NCBI RefSeq assembly: GCF_039535785.1
Contig: NZ_BAAAXV010000009.1
Location: forward strand, 2,790,001 to 2,854,000
Source of the DNA: Nonomuraea helvata
Lineage (GTDB): Bacteria; Actinomycetota; Actinomycetes; Streptosporangiales; Streptosporangiaceae
Reading direction: 5' to 3'
Length of the DNA: 64,000 bases
The notes under the pieces are model-generated. The model did no database searches. It was not told where the DNA came from and saw only the letters and a list, made by a program, of their open reading frames with translations. Position 1 is the first letter of the stretch. Every line of letters begins with the position of its first letter. Position numbers and translations under genes: made by a program. Shown piece by piece: positions 1 through 9,138 of the stretch.

Positions 1-2490
1 ATCGGCTCGCTCGCGTTCTCCCAGGACGTCACGCTGGCCGCGAACCAGACCAAGCGGATCACGTTCAACCAGACGCTGACCGGCCCGCAGGTGTGGTGGC
101 CGCACACGATGGGCGCGCAGCCGCTCTACGACCTGAACCTCACGGCGACGGTCGGCGGCGTGGAGAGCGACACGCTGACCCAGCGCTTCGGTGTCCGCAA
201 GGTGGAGTCGGGCAAGAACGCCAACGGGCGCCGCTTCTACAAGATCAACGGCAGGCCGATCCTGATCAGAGGCGGTGGCTGGTCTCCCGACATCTTCCTC
301 CGCAAGAACCTGGGCTACCTGGAGGACCGGATCCGCTACGTCAAGGACCTCGGTCTCAACACGATCCGCGTCGAAGGCCACCTGGACACCGACGAGCTCT
401 ACGACCTGGCCGACCGGTACGGCATCCTGACCATGCCCGGCTGGGAGTGCTGCGACAAGTGGGAGGGCTCGTTCAGCAGCTCCGACTATCCGATCGCCAA
501 GGCGTCCATGCAGGCGGAGGCCACGCGGTTACGCAACCACCCCAGCGTGATCTCGTTCCTGATCGGCTCGGACAACCCGCCGACTGCGCAGAAGGAGACC
601 AGCTATCTCGACGCGCTCACGGCGGCCGAGTGGCAGCTCCCGATCGTGCCCGTGGCCTCCGACAAGTCCAGCCCGCAGCTGGGCAACTCGGGCCTGAAGA
701 TGCCCGGACCGTACGACTGGGTGCCGCCGAGCTACTGGTACAACAAGCGCGAAGGCGGGGCGTTCGGCTTCAACTCGGAGACCAGCGCGGGTCCCGACGT
801 GCCGACGCTCGACTCGCTCAAGCGGATGATGACCTCCGCGCAGATCGACTCGCTCTGGAAAAGCCCGAGCGCCACCCAGTATCACCGCTCGCCGTCGGAC
901 ACCTTCGACGACCTGACGATCTATCACAACGCCCTCAGAGGCAGATACGGCGTGCCGTCCGGGCTGGCGGACTACGTCAAGAAGGCGCAGCTCGCCCAGT
1001 ACGAGGCGGTGCGAGCGCAGTTCGAGGCCTATGGCCGCAACTTCACGGACTCGTCAAACCCGTCCACAGGCGTCATCTACTGGATGCTCAACAGCGGCTG
1101 GTCGTCGCTCCACTGGCAGCTCTTCGACTACTACCTGGACCAGGGCGGCTCCTACTGGGGCGCCCGCGAGGCCAACAAGCCGCTGCACGTGCAGTACTCG
1201 TACGACAACAAGTCCGTCGTCGTGGTCAACTCCGGCATCTCGCCCGCCTCGGGCCTGACCGTGAAGACCGACGTGTTCAACACGGACGGAGCCGGCAAGT
1301 ACACCAACACGGCGACGGTCAGCGTCCCCGCCGACGGAGGCAAGGCGACCCCGGTGACCGTACCGTCCATCAGCGGTCTTTCCACGACCTATCTGGTACG
1401 GCTGACGCTGCTCCGCGGCGGCCAGGAGATCGACCGCAACGTCTACTGGCTGTCCACCTCGGACGATGTGATCGACTGGGACAACAACGACTGGTACTAC
1501 GTACCGACCTCCAGCTACGCCAACTTGAAGGGCCTCAGCAACCTGGCCCAGGCCCCGATCACCGCCACCGCATCGGCGCCGTCCCCGGGCAGCGTCACCG
1601 TGACCGTCAAGAACACCGGCACCGGCGCGATCCCCGCCTTCATGCTGGACGCCCACGTGGTGGACGCGGCAGGCAAGCCGGTGCTGCCGATCCAGTGGTC
1701 GGACAACGCGATCAGCCTCTGGCCGGGGGAGTCCAAGACGCTCACGGCCACCTATCGGGCCTCCGACCTGAGCGGTTCGGCGAGCGTGCGCGTGTCCGGG
1801 TGGAACACGGCGACACTCACCGTCCCGACCGGGCCGCCCGACACCGAGAGCCCGTCCGTGCCCGGCAACCTGCGCACGACCGGCAAGACCTCGTCCAGCG
1901 TCTCGCTGGCCTGGGACGCCGCCACCGACAACGTCGGCGTCACCGGCTACGACGTCTACAACGGCACCGCACTCGCCACGACGGTCACCGGCACCACCGC
2001 CACGGTCTCCGGCCTGGCGGCGGGCACGGCGTACACGTTCACGGTCAGAGCGCGCGACGCCGCGGGCAACTCCTCCGGCCCGTCGAACGCCGTCACCGAG
2101 ACCACCGGCAGCGGCCCGGCCGTCTACCAGGCGGAGGACGCGACGATCTCGCAGGGCGTGGTGGAGTCCAACCATGAGGGCTACACCGGTACGGGGTTCG
2201 TGAACTACGACAACGTGACGGGCAGCTACGTCGAGTGGACGGTGAACGCCGCCGCGGCCGGCCCGGCCACCCTGGAGTTCCGTTTCGCCAACGGCACCAC
2301 GACGAACCGGGCGATGACCATCGCGGTGAACGGCACCACGGTCACCCGCGACTTCACCGGCACCGGCGACTGGACCACCTGGCAGACGGTCACCGTGCCC
2401 GCCGACCTCGTCCAGGGGGTGAACAAGATCAGAGCCACGGCCACCACGTCGAACGGAGGCCCCAATGTCGATCGGCTCGCGGTGAACTGA
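1..2490 (+). CDS. Exo-beta-D-glucosaminidase, GH2 family (5' end outside window)
   Basis: The frame is open from base 1, so the N-terminus is missing; the first in-window GTG (91) is not a believable start. Exo-chitosanases of this family (CsxA type) release glucosamine from chitosan ends using an Asp acid/base and a Glu nucleophile about 70 residues apart. Here FLIGSD places Asp at 571-573 and FNSETSAG places Glu at 778-780, 69 residues apart. After the beta-sandwich region come a fibronectin type III domain (about 1846-2115) and a CBM6/CBM35-like carbohydrate-binding domain (about 2125-2490), so it is presumably secreted. A rare TTA leucine codon sits at 529-531. Confident on family and modules; substrate by homology. 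Confidence 0.9.
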   Translation: MGSLAFSQDVTLAANQTKRITFNQTLTGPQVWWPHTMGAQPLYDLNLTATVGGVESDTLTQRFGVRKVESGKNANGRRFYKINGRPILIRGGGWSPDIFLRKNLGYLEDRIRYVKDLGLNTIRVEGHLDTDELYDLADRYGILTMPGWECCDKWEGSFSSSDYPIAKASMQAEATRLRNHPSVISFLIGSDNPPTAQKETSYLDALTAAEWQLPIVPVASDKSSPQLGNSGLKMPGPYDWVPPSYWYNKREGGAFGFNSETSAGPDVPTLDSLKRMMTSAQIDSLWKSPSATQYHRSPSDTFDDLTIYHNALRGRYGVPSGLADYVKKAQLAQYEAVRAQFEAYGRNFTDSSNPSTGVIYWMLNSGWSSLHWQLFDYYLDQGGSYWGAREANKPLHVQYSYDNKSVVVVNSGISPASGLTVKTDVFNTDGAGKYTNTATVSVPADGGKATPVTVPSISGLSTTYLVRLTLLRGGQEIDRNVYWLSTSDDVIDWDNNDWYYVPTSSYANLKGLSNLAQAPITATASAPSPGSVTVTVKNTGTGAIPAFMLDAHVVDAAGKPVLPIQWSDNAISLWPGESKTLTATYRASDLSGSASVRVSGWNTATLTVPTGPPDTESPSVPGNLRTTGKTSSSVSLAWDAATDNVGVTGYDVYNGTALATTVTGTTATVSGLAAGTAYTFTVRARDAAGNSSGPSNAVTETTGSGPAVYQAEDATISQGVVESNHEGYTGTGFVNYDNVTGSYVEWTVNAAAAGPATLEFRFANGTTTNRAMTIAVNGTTVTRDFTGTGDWTTWQTVTVPADLVQGVNKIRATATTSNGGPNVDRLAVN

Positions 2491-2502
2491 CCGAGCCCCG
2501 AT

Positions 2503-2528
2503 TGAGCCCCCCCCTGCTGGGGGGCTCA
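2503..2528. terminator. Bidirectional hairpin between convergent genes
   Basis: TGAGCCCCCC (2503-2512) pairs perfectly with GGGGGGCTCA (2519-2528) around a 6-nt loop, between the GH2 stop (2490) and the stop of the convergent MFS gene (2533). There is no long T-tract, which is common in high-GC actinomycetes. Confidence 0.75.
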
Positions 2529-2532
2529 GAAC

Positions 2533-3789
2533 TCACCCACGGGCGAACGTGGCGGTGCGGATGCCGCGCCGCAGCAGGGCGGGAAGGCAAAGGATCGTGC
2601 CGAGCGCGCCGATCCACACCGTGACCTCCAACCCGGCGAGCGCGGTGGCGGCGGAGGCGAGGAGGGCTCCGAGCGCGACCGCCCCCCACAGCTGGAACCG
2701 CTGCACGGCGGAGACCCGTCCGAGGAGTTCGGGAGGGGTCTGCGTCTGGCGCAGGGTCATCGAAGTGGGACTGAACGCGCCCTCGCCCACGCAGTGCACG
2801 ATGCTGCCGACGACCAGGCCGATCGCTCCCAGTCCGGTGTAGGTGCCCAGCACGGGCATGGCCACGATGCCCAGCACCGACACGGTGGCGGCGAGCATGA
2901 GCGCGCGCGGGCTGCCGAGGCGCCTGATGAGCACGGCGGAGGCGAGGTTGCCGATCGGGTAGCCGGCCGCTGCGGCGCCCACCACGATCCCGATCCACTG
3001 CGGGGACAGCCCCAGCACGTTGCGGCAGTACAGGACCAGGCTGGTCTCGACCATGGAGAGGAACAGGACGTAGACGGTGCCGCAGGTCAGGACCGGCTCC
3101 AGGACCGGGTGCCCGAGCGCGAACCTGAGCCCGGCGGCGACGTCCCGCCGTATCCAGCCCCGCTCCCGCACGGTGACGGCGGGCGGCGCCTCCCGGTGCC
3201 GGATCAGGACAAGCGTCACGACCGAGGCGGCGAAGCTCAGCGTGTTGGCGAGCAGCGCGCCGGCCACGCCGAGCAGCCCGATGACCGGGCCCGCGGCCAT
3301 CGGTCCCACGGCCTTGGCGGTCGACTCCGACAGCGCCAGGCGGGTGTTCCCGGTGTGTAGCTCGCCCGGGTCGGGGAAGAGCCCGGGCAGATACGACGTG
3401 TACGCGACCTGGAAGAACACCACCGCGCAACCGCTCACCAGAACCAGCGCGAACAAGAGGGGGAAGCTGAGGACGCCGGTGGCCGCCGAGACCCAGATCG
3501 CGCCGAACGCGACCACCTGCACGCCGTCACAGACGAGCATGACGGTACGGCGCGGCAACCGGTCCACGATGGCGCCCGCCGGCAGGCCGAGCGGCAGGAA
3601 GGGCAGGAACAGGGCGAACGGCAGCAGGGCCGCCTGGGCCGGAGTCGCCCCCAGCACCGTCACCGCGAGCAGCGGCAGCGCCAGCGTCATGAACTGGTCG
3701 CCGAACAGCGACAACGACTGCCCGGCCCACAGCAGCCCGAAGTCACGGCGTGCCCGGGTACGCCCGGCCCCTTCCACCAAGGACGTCAT
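2533..3789 (-). CDS. MFS transporter (drug/efflux type)
   Basis: 418-residue hydrophobic protein with major facilitator organisation: N-terminal FGLLWAGQSLSLFGDQF, loop motif GAIVDRLPRRTVM between helices 2 and 3, and a second half starting near residue 220. This N-terminus is typical of the MFS_3/enterobactin-exporter-like efflux subfamily. The ATG at 3789 overlaps the stop of the upstream alpha/beta hydrolase (ATGA at 3786-3789), so the two are translationally coupled. Substrate unknown; export of a small molecule handled by the hydrolase is a guess from the coupling. Confidence 0.85.
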   Translation of the reverse strand: MTSLVEGAGRTRARRDFGLLWAGQSLSLFGDQFMTLALPLLAVTVLGATPAQAALLPFALFLPFLPLGLPAGAIVDRLPRRTVMLVCDGVQVVAFGAIWVSAATGVLSFPLLFALVLVSGCAVVFFQVAYTSYLPGLFPDPGELHTGNTRLALSESTAKAVGPMAAGPVIGLLGVAGALLANTLSFAASVVTLVLIRHREAPPAVTVRERGWIRRDVAAGLRFALGHPVLEPVLTCGTVYVLFLSMVETSLVLYCRNVLGLSPQWIGIVVGAAAAGYPIGNLASAVLIRRLGSPRALMLAATVSVLGIVAMPVLGTYTGLGAIGLVVGSIVHCVGEGAFSPTSMTLRQTQTPPELLGRVSAVQRFQLWGAVALGALLASAATALAGLEVTVWIGALGTILCLPALLRRGIRTATFARG

Positions 3790-4679
3790 GCCTGGTGCCA
3801 GAAGTCACGCAGCAGCGAGTGGACGGTTCCGGCCTCCTCGACATGGCCGAACGAGCCGCTCCGCTCCAACATGTGGAAACGGGCCTGGGGCGCGAAGCGC
3901 CGGAAGTCACCCTGCAGCGCCGGGTGCAACGCCCGGTCGTAGCGGCCGGCCAGCACCATCAGGGGCATGCCGATCTCCTTGAGCCGGGGACGGAAATCCG
4001 GGGTCCTGGCCACCTCGCCCCCGATCACGAAATCGACGTCGTCGCCGCAGAAGATCGGGTACAGCTCCTGGTTCCTGGCGCCGGGTTCGTCGGCCAGCAG
4101 GGCGGCGTTGGCGGGATGGTAGAACCGGACCAGCGCCGCCGCCTTGGCGAACTCCTGCCTGAGCGCCTCGTCGGTGGAGCGCAGCCCGTCCAGCCGCAGT
4201 GCCTGGATCCGCTCCCACACCTCGGGGAGCTGAGTGGCCAGCTCACGGTTGATGTTGGCGTGGTTGAGCTGCCACATCTCAGGGCTGTGCAGGGTGTTGG
4301 CCAGGGTGACGGTTCGCGCCATGGCGGGGTGGTCCAGGGCGATCGCCTGGGCGATCAGGCCGCCGTACGAGAAGCCGTACAGGTGTGCGGGGCCCAGCTG
4401 GTCGAGCAGCGCGACCACGTCGGCGACGTCGTCGGCGAAGGTGATCTCGGTGAGGTCCTGGGGACGGTCGGACCGGCCGCGGCCGTACAGATCCACGTAG
4501 ATCACCCTGTGGTCCACGGCCAGGGCGTCGAAGTGCGGGTGGAAGATCACATGCGAGCCGGCCGGGCCCAGCCCCGCGAGCAGCAGGACGGCGTCGCCCT
4601 CTCCGTGCTGCTCCACCCAGATGCGACGGCCGCGGACCTCGTGCACCTGGCCGGGAGGATGTTCAATCATGGCGTTCAT
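3786..4679 (-). CDS. Alpha/beta-fold hydrolase
   Basis: About 297 residues with the alpha/beta hydrolase plan: oxyanion-region LLLAGLGPAG, nucleophile elbow GFSYGG and a late GHVEEAG segment carrying the likely catalytic His. Cytoplasmic, no signal peptide. Start uncertain: ATG at 4679 or 4670 or GTG at 4727 are in frame, none with a good Shine-Dalgarno sequence; the conserved region begins shortly after 4670. It is divergent from the marR gene (4771) and coupled to the downstream MFS gene. Hydrolysed substrate not predictable. Confidence 0.8.
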   Translation of the reverse strand: MNAMIEHPPGQVHEVRGRRIWVEQHGEGDAVLLLAGLGPAGSHVIFHPHFDALAVDHRVIYVDLYGRGRSDRPQDLTEITFADDVADVVALLDQLGPAHLYGFSYGGLIAQAIALDHPAMARTVTLANTLHSPEMWQLNHANINRELATQLPEVWERIQALRLDGLRSTDEALRQEFAKAAALVRFYHPANAALLADEPGARNQELYPIFCGDDVDFVIGGEVARTPDFRPRLKEIGMPLMVLAGRYDRALHPALQGDFRRFAPQARFHMLERSGSFGHVEEAGTVHSLLRDFWHQA

Positions 4680-4749
4680 CTTGGACAAGCCGGGAGCCGG
4701 AGCGACGGCGGATATCGGACCTCTCACTGGGCCCGGTTCAGATAATCCG

Positions 4750-4760
4750 CAACGAAACTA
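4750..4760. promoter_or_regulatory. Repeated motif CAACGAAACTA upstream of marR
   Basis: CAACGAAACTA lies 10 bases before the marR ATG (4771). An almost identical CAACAAAACTA lies at 5270-5280 in front of the DHA2 transporter. A shared MarR operator is the simplest reading, but no palindrome is obvious and a shared promoter element is possible. Confidence 0.35.
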
Positions 4761-4770
4761 GAATGGGTCC

Positions 4771-5250
4771 ATGACCGCAATGGCGCCATCACGCGCGGAG
4801 CCCGACCTGTCGTTCCTGCTCGACCACACCAGCCACGTGCTGCGTACGCAGATGGCGGCGGCGCTCGCCGAGATCGGGCTGACCGCCCGCATGCACTGCG
4901 TGCTGGTCCACGCGATCGAGGAGGAGCGCACGCAGATCCAGCTCGCGGAGATCGGGGACATGGACAAGACCACGATGGTGGTCACGGTGGATGCCCTGGA
5001 GAAGGCCGGGCTGGCCGAGCGCCGCCCCTCCAGCACCGACCGGCGGGCCAGGATCATCGCGGTCACCGAGAAGGGCAGGGAAGTGGCCGAGCACAGCCAG
5101 CGGATCGTGGACGGCGTTCACCGCAAGGCACTCGACGCGCTGCCGGAGGACGAGCGCGAGGTGCTGCTCCGTGCCATGAACCGGCTGGTCGAAGGGCACC
5201 TGTCCACCCCGATGGAGACGCCGCGACCGGCCCGCCGGGCCCGACAATAG
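4771..5250 (+). CDS. MarR family transcriptional regulator
   Basis: 159-residue winged-helix protein. The recognition region includes IQLAEIGDMDKTTMVVTVDALEK cut short as DMDKTTMV, followed by the wing with RRPSSTDRRARI, the conserved DxRxxxI-type feature of MarR proteins. It likely represses the DHA2 pump immediately downstream (72-bp gap) in response to a ligand of the pump. The divergent hydrolase/MFS pair may share control. Start ATG 4771 gives full family length. Confidence 0.9.
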   Translation: MTAMAPSRAEPDLSFLLDHTSHVLRTQMAAALAEIGLTARMHCVLVHAIEEERTQIQLAEIGDMDKTTMVVTVDALEKAGLAERRPSSTDRRARIIAVTEKGREVAEHSQRIVDGVHRKALDALPEDEREVLLRAMNRLVEGHLSTPMETPRPARRARQ

Positions 5251-5269
5251 GTCCGCTAGGGATCGTCTA

Positions 5270-5280
5270 CAACAAAACTA
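5270..5280. promoter_or_regulatory. Second copy of the marR-region motif
   Basis: CAACAAAACTA matches the motif at 4750-4760 in 10 of 11 positions and sits 42 bases before the DHA2 transporter start, where a repressor site would act. Confidence 0.35.
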
Positions 5281-5292
5281 TCTGCTACGGTT

Positions 5293-5317
5293 TCTCCTGT
5301 TACGACTGAACAGGAGA
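5293..5317 (+). promoter_or_regulatory. Hairpin covering the DHA2 ribosome binding site
   Basis: TCTCCTGTT (5293-5301) and AACAGGAGA (5309-5317) form a perfect 9-bp inverted repeat with a 7-nt loop. The right arm contains the AGGAG Shine-Dalgarno of the gene starting at 5322, so folded mRNA would hide the site. It could also be a DNA operator. Confidence 0.5.
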
Positions 5318-5321
5318 GACC

Positions 5322-6749
5322 ATGTCGTATTCCAAACTCCGTGCCCTCATCGTGCTGTCCGCCGCGATGCTGATGACGGTCCTCGACGGCAGCATCGTGA
5401 CCGTGGCCATGCCCGCGATGCAGCGTGACCTCGGCTTCACCCCCGCCGGGCTGAGCTGGACCGTCAACGCGTACCTGATCGCGTTCGGCGGGCTGCTGCT
5501 CCTGTCGGGCCGGCTGGGCGACCTCGTCGGACGCAAGAAGATGTTCCTGGCCGGCAACGCGGTCTTCGCCGCCGCCTCCCTGCTCGCCGGTGCGGCCACC
5601 GGTCCCGGCCTGCTGATCGCCGCACGTTTCCTGCAGGGAGTGGGCAGCGCGATGGCCTCGGCGGTGGTGCTGGGCATCCTGGTGACGCTGTTCACCGAGC
5701 CCGGCGAGCGGGCCAGGGCCATCGGCGTCTTCAGCTTCACCGGCGCGGCCGGGGCCTCGATCGGCCAGGTGCTGGGCGGGGTGCTCACCGACGCGCTCAG
5801 CTGGCACTGGATCTTCTTCATCAACGTGCCGATCGGGATCGCCACCGTCGCGCTGGCGATCAAGGCCATCCCCGCCGACGAGGGAGCCGGCCTGGCCGGA
5901 GGTGCCGACGTGTTCGGCGCTCTTCTGGTGACCGCGGGGCTGATGCTGGGGATCTACACGGTCGTCAAGATCGAGGAGTACGGCTGGCTGGCGGCCCACA
6001 CGCTGGGCCTCGGCGCCGTGTCGATCGTCCTGCTGGCCGCGTTCCTCGTCCGCCAGGCGACCGCGCGCACCCCGCTGATGCCGCTGCGCATCCTCCGTTC
6101 GCGTAACGTCTCGGGCGCCAACCTGGTGCAGATGCTGACGCTGTCGGCCATGTTCGCCTTCCAGATCATCGTCGCCCTCTACATGCAGAAGGTCCTCGGC
6201 TACGGCGCACTCGCCACGGGGCTGGCGATGCTGCCCGCGGCGGTGGCCATCGGCGGGGTGTCGCTGTTCGTCTCCGCGCGGCTCAACACCCGCTTCGGCG
6301 CGCGCGCCGTCCTGGTGGCGGGCCTGGTGCTGCTGCTGGGTGCGATGGGCTGGCTCACCAGGGTGCCGGTGCAGGCTTCGTACGCGATCGACCTGCTCCC
6401 GGTGATGCTGCTCATCGCGGGCGGCGGGCTGGTGCTCCCCGCGCTGACCACGCTGGGCATGTCCGGCGCCAAGGCCGACGAGGCGGGCCTCGCGTCCGGG
6501 CTGTTCAACACCACGCAGCAGATCGGCATGGCGCTCGGCGTCGCCGTCCTGTCCACGCTCGCCGCCTCCCGCACCGGCGACCTGCTGGCCTCGGGGGCCT
6601 CCGAGGCGGTGGCGCTGACGGGCGGGTACCGGCTGGCCTTCACCGTCTCCGCCGGGCTCCTCGTGGCCGCCCTCGTCGTCAGCCTCGCCGTACTGCGCCG
6701 CCCGGCTCCCGCTCCGGAGCCCGAGCAGGTCGCGCTGGCCACCTCGTGA
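5322..6749 (+). CDS. DHA2-family MFS drug exporter
   Basis: 475 residues, a typical length for the EmrB/QacA 14-helix drug:H+ antiporters. Signatures: LDGSIVTVAMPAM in helix 1, motif A GRLGDLVGRKKM, and motif C-like GAAGASIGQVLGG in helix 5. ATG 5322 follows AGGAG (5312-5316). Lies directly behind marR, a classic regulator/pump arrangement, and is followed by a PPOX protein 17 bp on whose leader shares the ACAGGAGAGA ribosome-site context. Substrate unknown. Confidence 0.92.
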   Translation: MSYSKLRALIVLSAAMLMTVLDGSIVTVAMPAMQRDLGFTPAGLSWTVNAYLIAFGGLLLLSGRLGDLVGRKKMFLAGNAVFAAASLLAGAATGPGLLIAARFLQGVGSAMASAVVLGILVTLFTEPGERARAIGVFSFTGAAGASIGQVLGGVLTDALSWHWIFFINVPIGIATVALAIKAIPADEGAGLAGGADVFGALLVTAGLMLGIYTVVKIEEYGWLAAHTLGLGAVSIVLLAAFLVRQATARTPLMPLRILRSRNVSGANLVQMLTLSAMFAFQIIVALYMQKVLGYGALATGLAMLPAAVAIGGVSLFVSARLNTRFGARAVLVAGLVLLLGAMGWLTRVPVQASYAIDLLPVMLLIAGGGLVLPALTTLGMSGAKADEAGLASGLFNTTQQIGMALGVAVLSTLAASRTGDLLASGASEAVALTGGYRLAFTVSAGLLVAALVVSLAVLRRPAPAPEPEQVALATS

Positions 6750-6766
6750 ACGTGACAGGAGAGAAC

Positions 6767-7198
6767 ATGAACGAGAAGCAGTCAGGGCCCGCCCCCCGCT
6801 CGCTGACAGAGGAGGAGCTGGTGAAGCTCCTCGGCGAGCAGCAGTTCGGCGTGCTGGCGACGGTGAAGCGCAGCGGGCACCCTGCCATGTCCACCGTCCT
6901 GTACCGGTGGGATTCCGCCGAACGGATCATCCGGATCTCCACGACGGCCGACCGGCTCAAGGCCCGGCAGGTGCGCAACGACCCGCACGTCGCCCTCCAC
7001 GTGAGCGGTCCGAACGTCTGGTCCTTCGCCGTGGCAGAGGGGGAGGCCGAGGTGTCGGACAGCTCCGACGAGCTGCTGGCCTTCGCCGGCGATCAGGCCG
7101 ATCCGGCCGCCTATCTGGAGCAGCAGGCGCGCGAGGGCCGCGTCGTGATCAGGATCGAGGTCCGGCGCCTGTACGGCACAGCCCTGGACATCACCTGA
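6767..7198 (+). CDS. PPOX-class (F420-dependent type) flavin/deazaflavin oxidoreductase
   Basis: 143 residues with the split-barrel pyridoxamine-phosphate-oxidase-like fold: LGEQQFGVLATVKRSGHPAM at the N-terminus and RAxxVRNDPHVALHV-type core (KARQVRNDPHVALHV). Many actinobacterial members use F420. ATG 6767 is preferred over the in-frame GTG 6746 because AGGAGA (6758-6763) precedes it. Probably co-transcribed with the pump and may reduce or detoxify the pump's substrate (inference). Confidence 0.85.
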   Translation: MNEKQSGPAPRSLTEEELVKLLGEQQFGVLATVKRSGHPAMSTVLYRWDSAERIIRISTTADRLKARQVRNDPHVALHVSGPNVWSFAVAEGEAEVSDSSDELLAFAGDQADPAAYLEQQAREGRVVIRIEVRRLYGTALDIT

Positions 7199-7302
7199 CA
7201 GCCTCCTGGCGCGCCGGGGAAAACCGATGGGAAACTGTCGGTGCCCGGTGATAGAAAGCAGGTTCGATACTCGCCAGCTTGCGGCCGGGGGAGGGCCTGA
7301 CT

Positions 7303-9138
7303 GTGACCACCAGCCATTCGGAGTTCTCCGTCTCCGGGCCACGCTACAACCGGCGTGGCCCGGTGCGCTGGCTCTGGTCCCATCTGCGCCGCCATCCCCT
7401 CCACCTCATCGGTTTCCTCGGTGGGTCGCTGGTCATGGTGGTGCTCAACGCCATGGTGCCGCAGTTCACCGGTGACGCCTTCGACGCCGTGCTGGGCAAG
7501 CGAGGAGAGCCGCTGGACGCGCTCGGGCTGATCGCCCTGGCGTTGCTGGCGATCGTGCTGGCCCGCGGGCTGTTCGACCTCGTCGCCCGGCTGTCGAGCG
7601 AGGTGCTGGCCAAGCGGCTGGAGCGGGACGCACGTGACGAGCTGTACGTGAGCCTGCTCGGCAAGAGCCAGACCTTCCACAACCGGCAGCGGGTCGGCGA
7701 CCTGATGGCCAGGGCCGCCAACGACATCCGGCAGCTCTCCATCATGGTCACGCCCGGTGCCGATCTGATCGTCGACTCGGGGCTCACCGGGCTGGTGCCC
7801 ATCTTCTTCATCGGGGCGATCGACCTGCGGCTGCTGCTGGTGCCCGGGGTGTTCGCGGTCGTGTTCGCGATCGCGCTCTGGCGCTACATGAAGCAGCTCA
7901 ACCCGGTGGCGACGCGCATGCGGGAGCAGTTCGGCGAGCTCAACGCGGGGCTCAACCAGGCCGTGCGGGGCATCGAGGTGATCAAGGTGACCGCGCAGGA
8001 GGGTCAGGAGCGGCGCCGGTTCCGGGCCGACGCGCGGCGCTACCGCGACTCGTTCGTCAAGAACGGGCTGGTGCAGGCGCGCTACCTGCCCACGCTGCTG
8101 TTCTCCTTCGCCATGGCGGGTGCGTTGTGGCACGCCCTCTATCTCCAGAGCACCGGGGCGATCACCATCGGAGAGCTGGTGGCGTTCATGGGACTCATGG
8201 GCATGCTCGGGTTCCCGACACAGATGTCGATCTTCACCTTCTCGCTGATGCAGATCGGCATCGTCTCCGCGCGGCGGATCCTCGGCATCATGACCGCGGA
8301 GAGCGAGATCGAGCAGCGGGCGGACGGGCATGCCGCGCCGATCAGCGGGGAGATCGTCTTCGACGACGTCACGTTCGCGTACGAGGACGGCCAGGATGCG
8401 GCGGTGCGGGGTGTGACGTTCACCGTGCGGCCCGGGGAGACGGTGGCGATCGTCGGCGAGACCGGTTCGGGCAAGAGCACGCTGACCAAGCTCGTGCCGC
8501 GGATCTACGACGTCACGTCCGGGCGGATCCTCGTCGACGGGGTCGACGTGCGCGACTGGGACCTCGACTCGCTGCGGTCGCAGATCTCCACCATCGAGCA
8601 GGACATCGTGCTGTTCTCCCGGTCCGTGGCCGAGAACATCGCCTTCAGCCTGGGGCAGCGGGCCGACCACGAGGCCGTGGTGCGGGCGGCCGAGGACGCT
8701 CAGGCCGCCGAGTTCATCGCCGAGCTGGACGACGGCTACGACACCGTGATCGGAGAGCGCGGGGTCACGCTCTCCGGCGGGCAGCGGCAGCGGCTGGCCA
8801 TCGCGCGGGCCCTGCTGACCGATCCGGCGATCCTCGTGCTCGACGACTCGACCAGCGCCATCGACTCTGCGACTGAAGACCTGATCCAGCAGGCGATCGG
8901 GCGCATCCTCGAAGGGCGTACGACCTTGCTGATCACCCACCGCCTGTCCCAGATCCGCTGGGCGGACAAGGTGCTGCTGCTGCGGCGGGGCGAGGTCGTC
9001 GACTTCGGCACCCACGACGAGCTGATCACCCGCAGCCGTCTCTACCGCCGGATCTTCGCGCACTACGACGAGGTGGAGACGGACAGGGAGGGCGCCGAGC
9101 ACGGGGTCCTGGCAGGGGAGCAGGGAGGGGTGCGCTGA
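7303..9138 (+). CDS. ABC exporter half-transporter, degenerate-site subunit
   Basis: About 611 residues: an ABC transmembrane domain (residues ~20-310) fused to a nucleotide-binding domain. Walker A GETGSGKST, signature LSGGQRQR, and Walker B ending LVLDDSTSAID: the usual catalytic Glu is Asp. GTG 7303 is preferred over TTG 7279 because GGGGGAGGG lies just upstream. The stop overlaps the ATG of the next gene by one base (TGATG at 9136-9140), so the pair forms a heterodimer. Substrate unknown (lipid, peptide or drug). Confidence 0.9.
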   Translation: MTTSHSEFSVSGPRYNRRGPVRWLWSHLRRHPLHLIGFLGGSLVMVVLNAMVPQFTGDAFDAVLGKRGEPLDALGLIALALLAIVLARGLFDLVARLSSEVLAKRLERDARDELYVSLLGKSQTFHNRQRVGDLMARAANDIRQLSIMVTPGADLIVDSGLTGLVPIFFIGAIDLRLLLVPGVFAVVFAIALWRYMKQLNPVATRMREQFGELNAGLNQAVRGIEVIKVTAQEGQERRRFRADARRYRDSFVKNGLVQARYLPTLLFSFAMAGALWHALYLQSTGAITIGELVAFMGLMGMLGFPTQMSIFTFSLMQIGIVSARRILGIMTAESEIEQRADGHAAPISGEIVFDDVTFAYEDGQDAAVRGVTFTVRPGETVAIVGETGSGKSTLTKLVPRIYDVTSGRILVDGVDVRDWDLDSLRSQISTIEQDIVLFSRSVAENIAFSLGQRADHEAVVRAAEDAQAAEFIAELDDGYDTVIGERGVTLSGGQRQRLAIARALLTDPAILVLDDSTSAIDSATEDLIQQAIGRILEGRTTLLITHRLSQIRWADKVLLLRRGEVVDFGTHDELITRSRLYRRIFAHYDEVETDREGAEHGVLAGEQGGVR

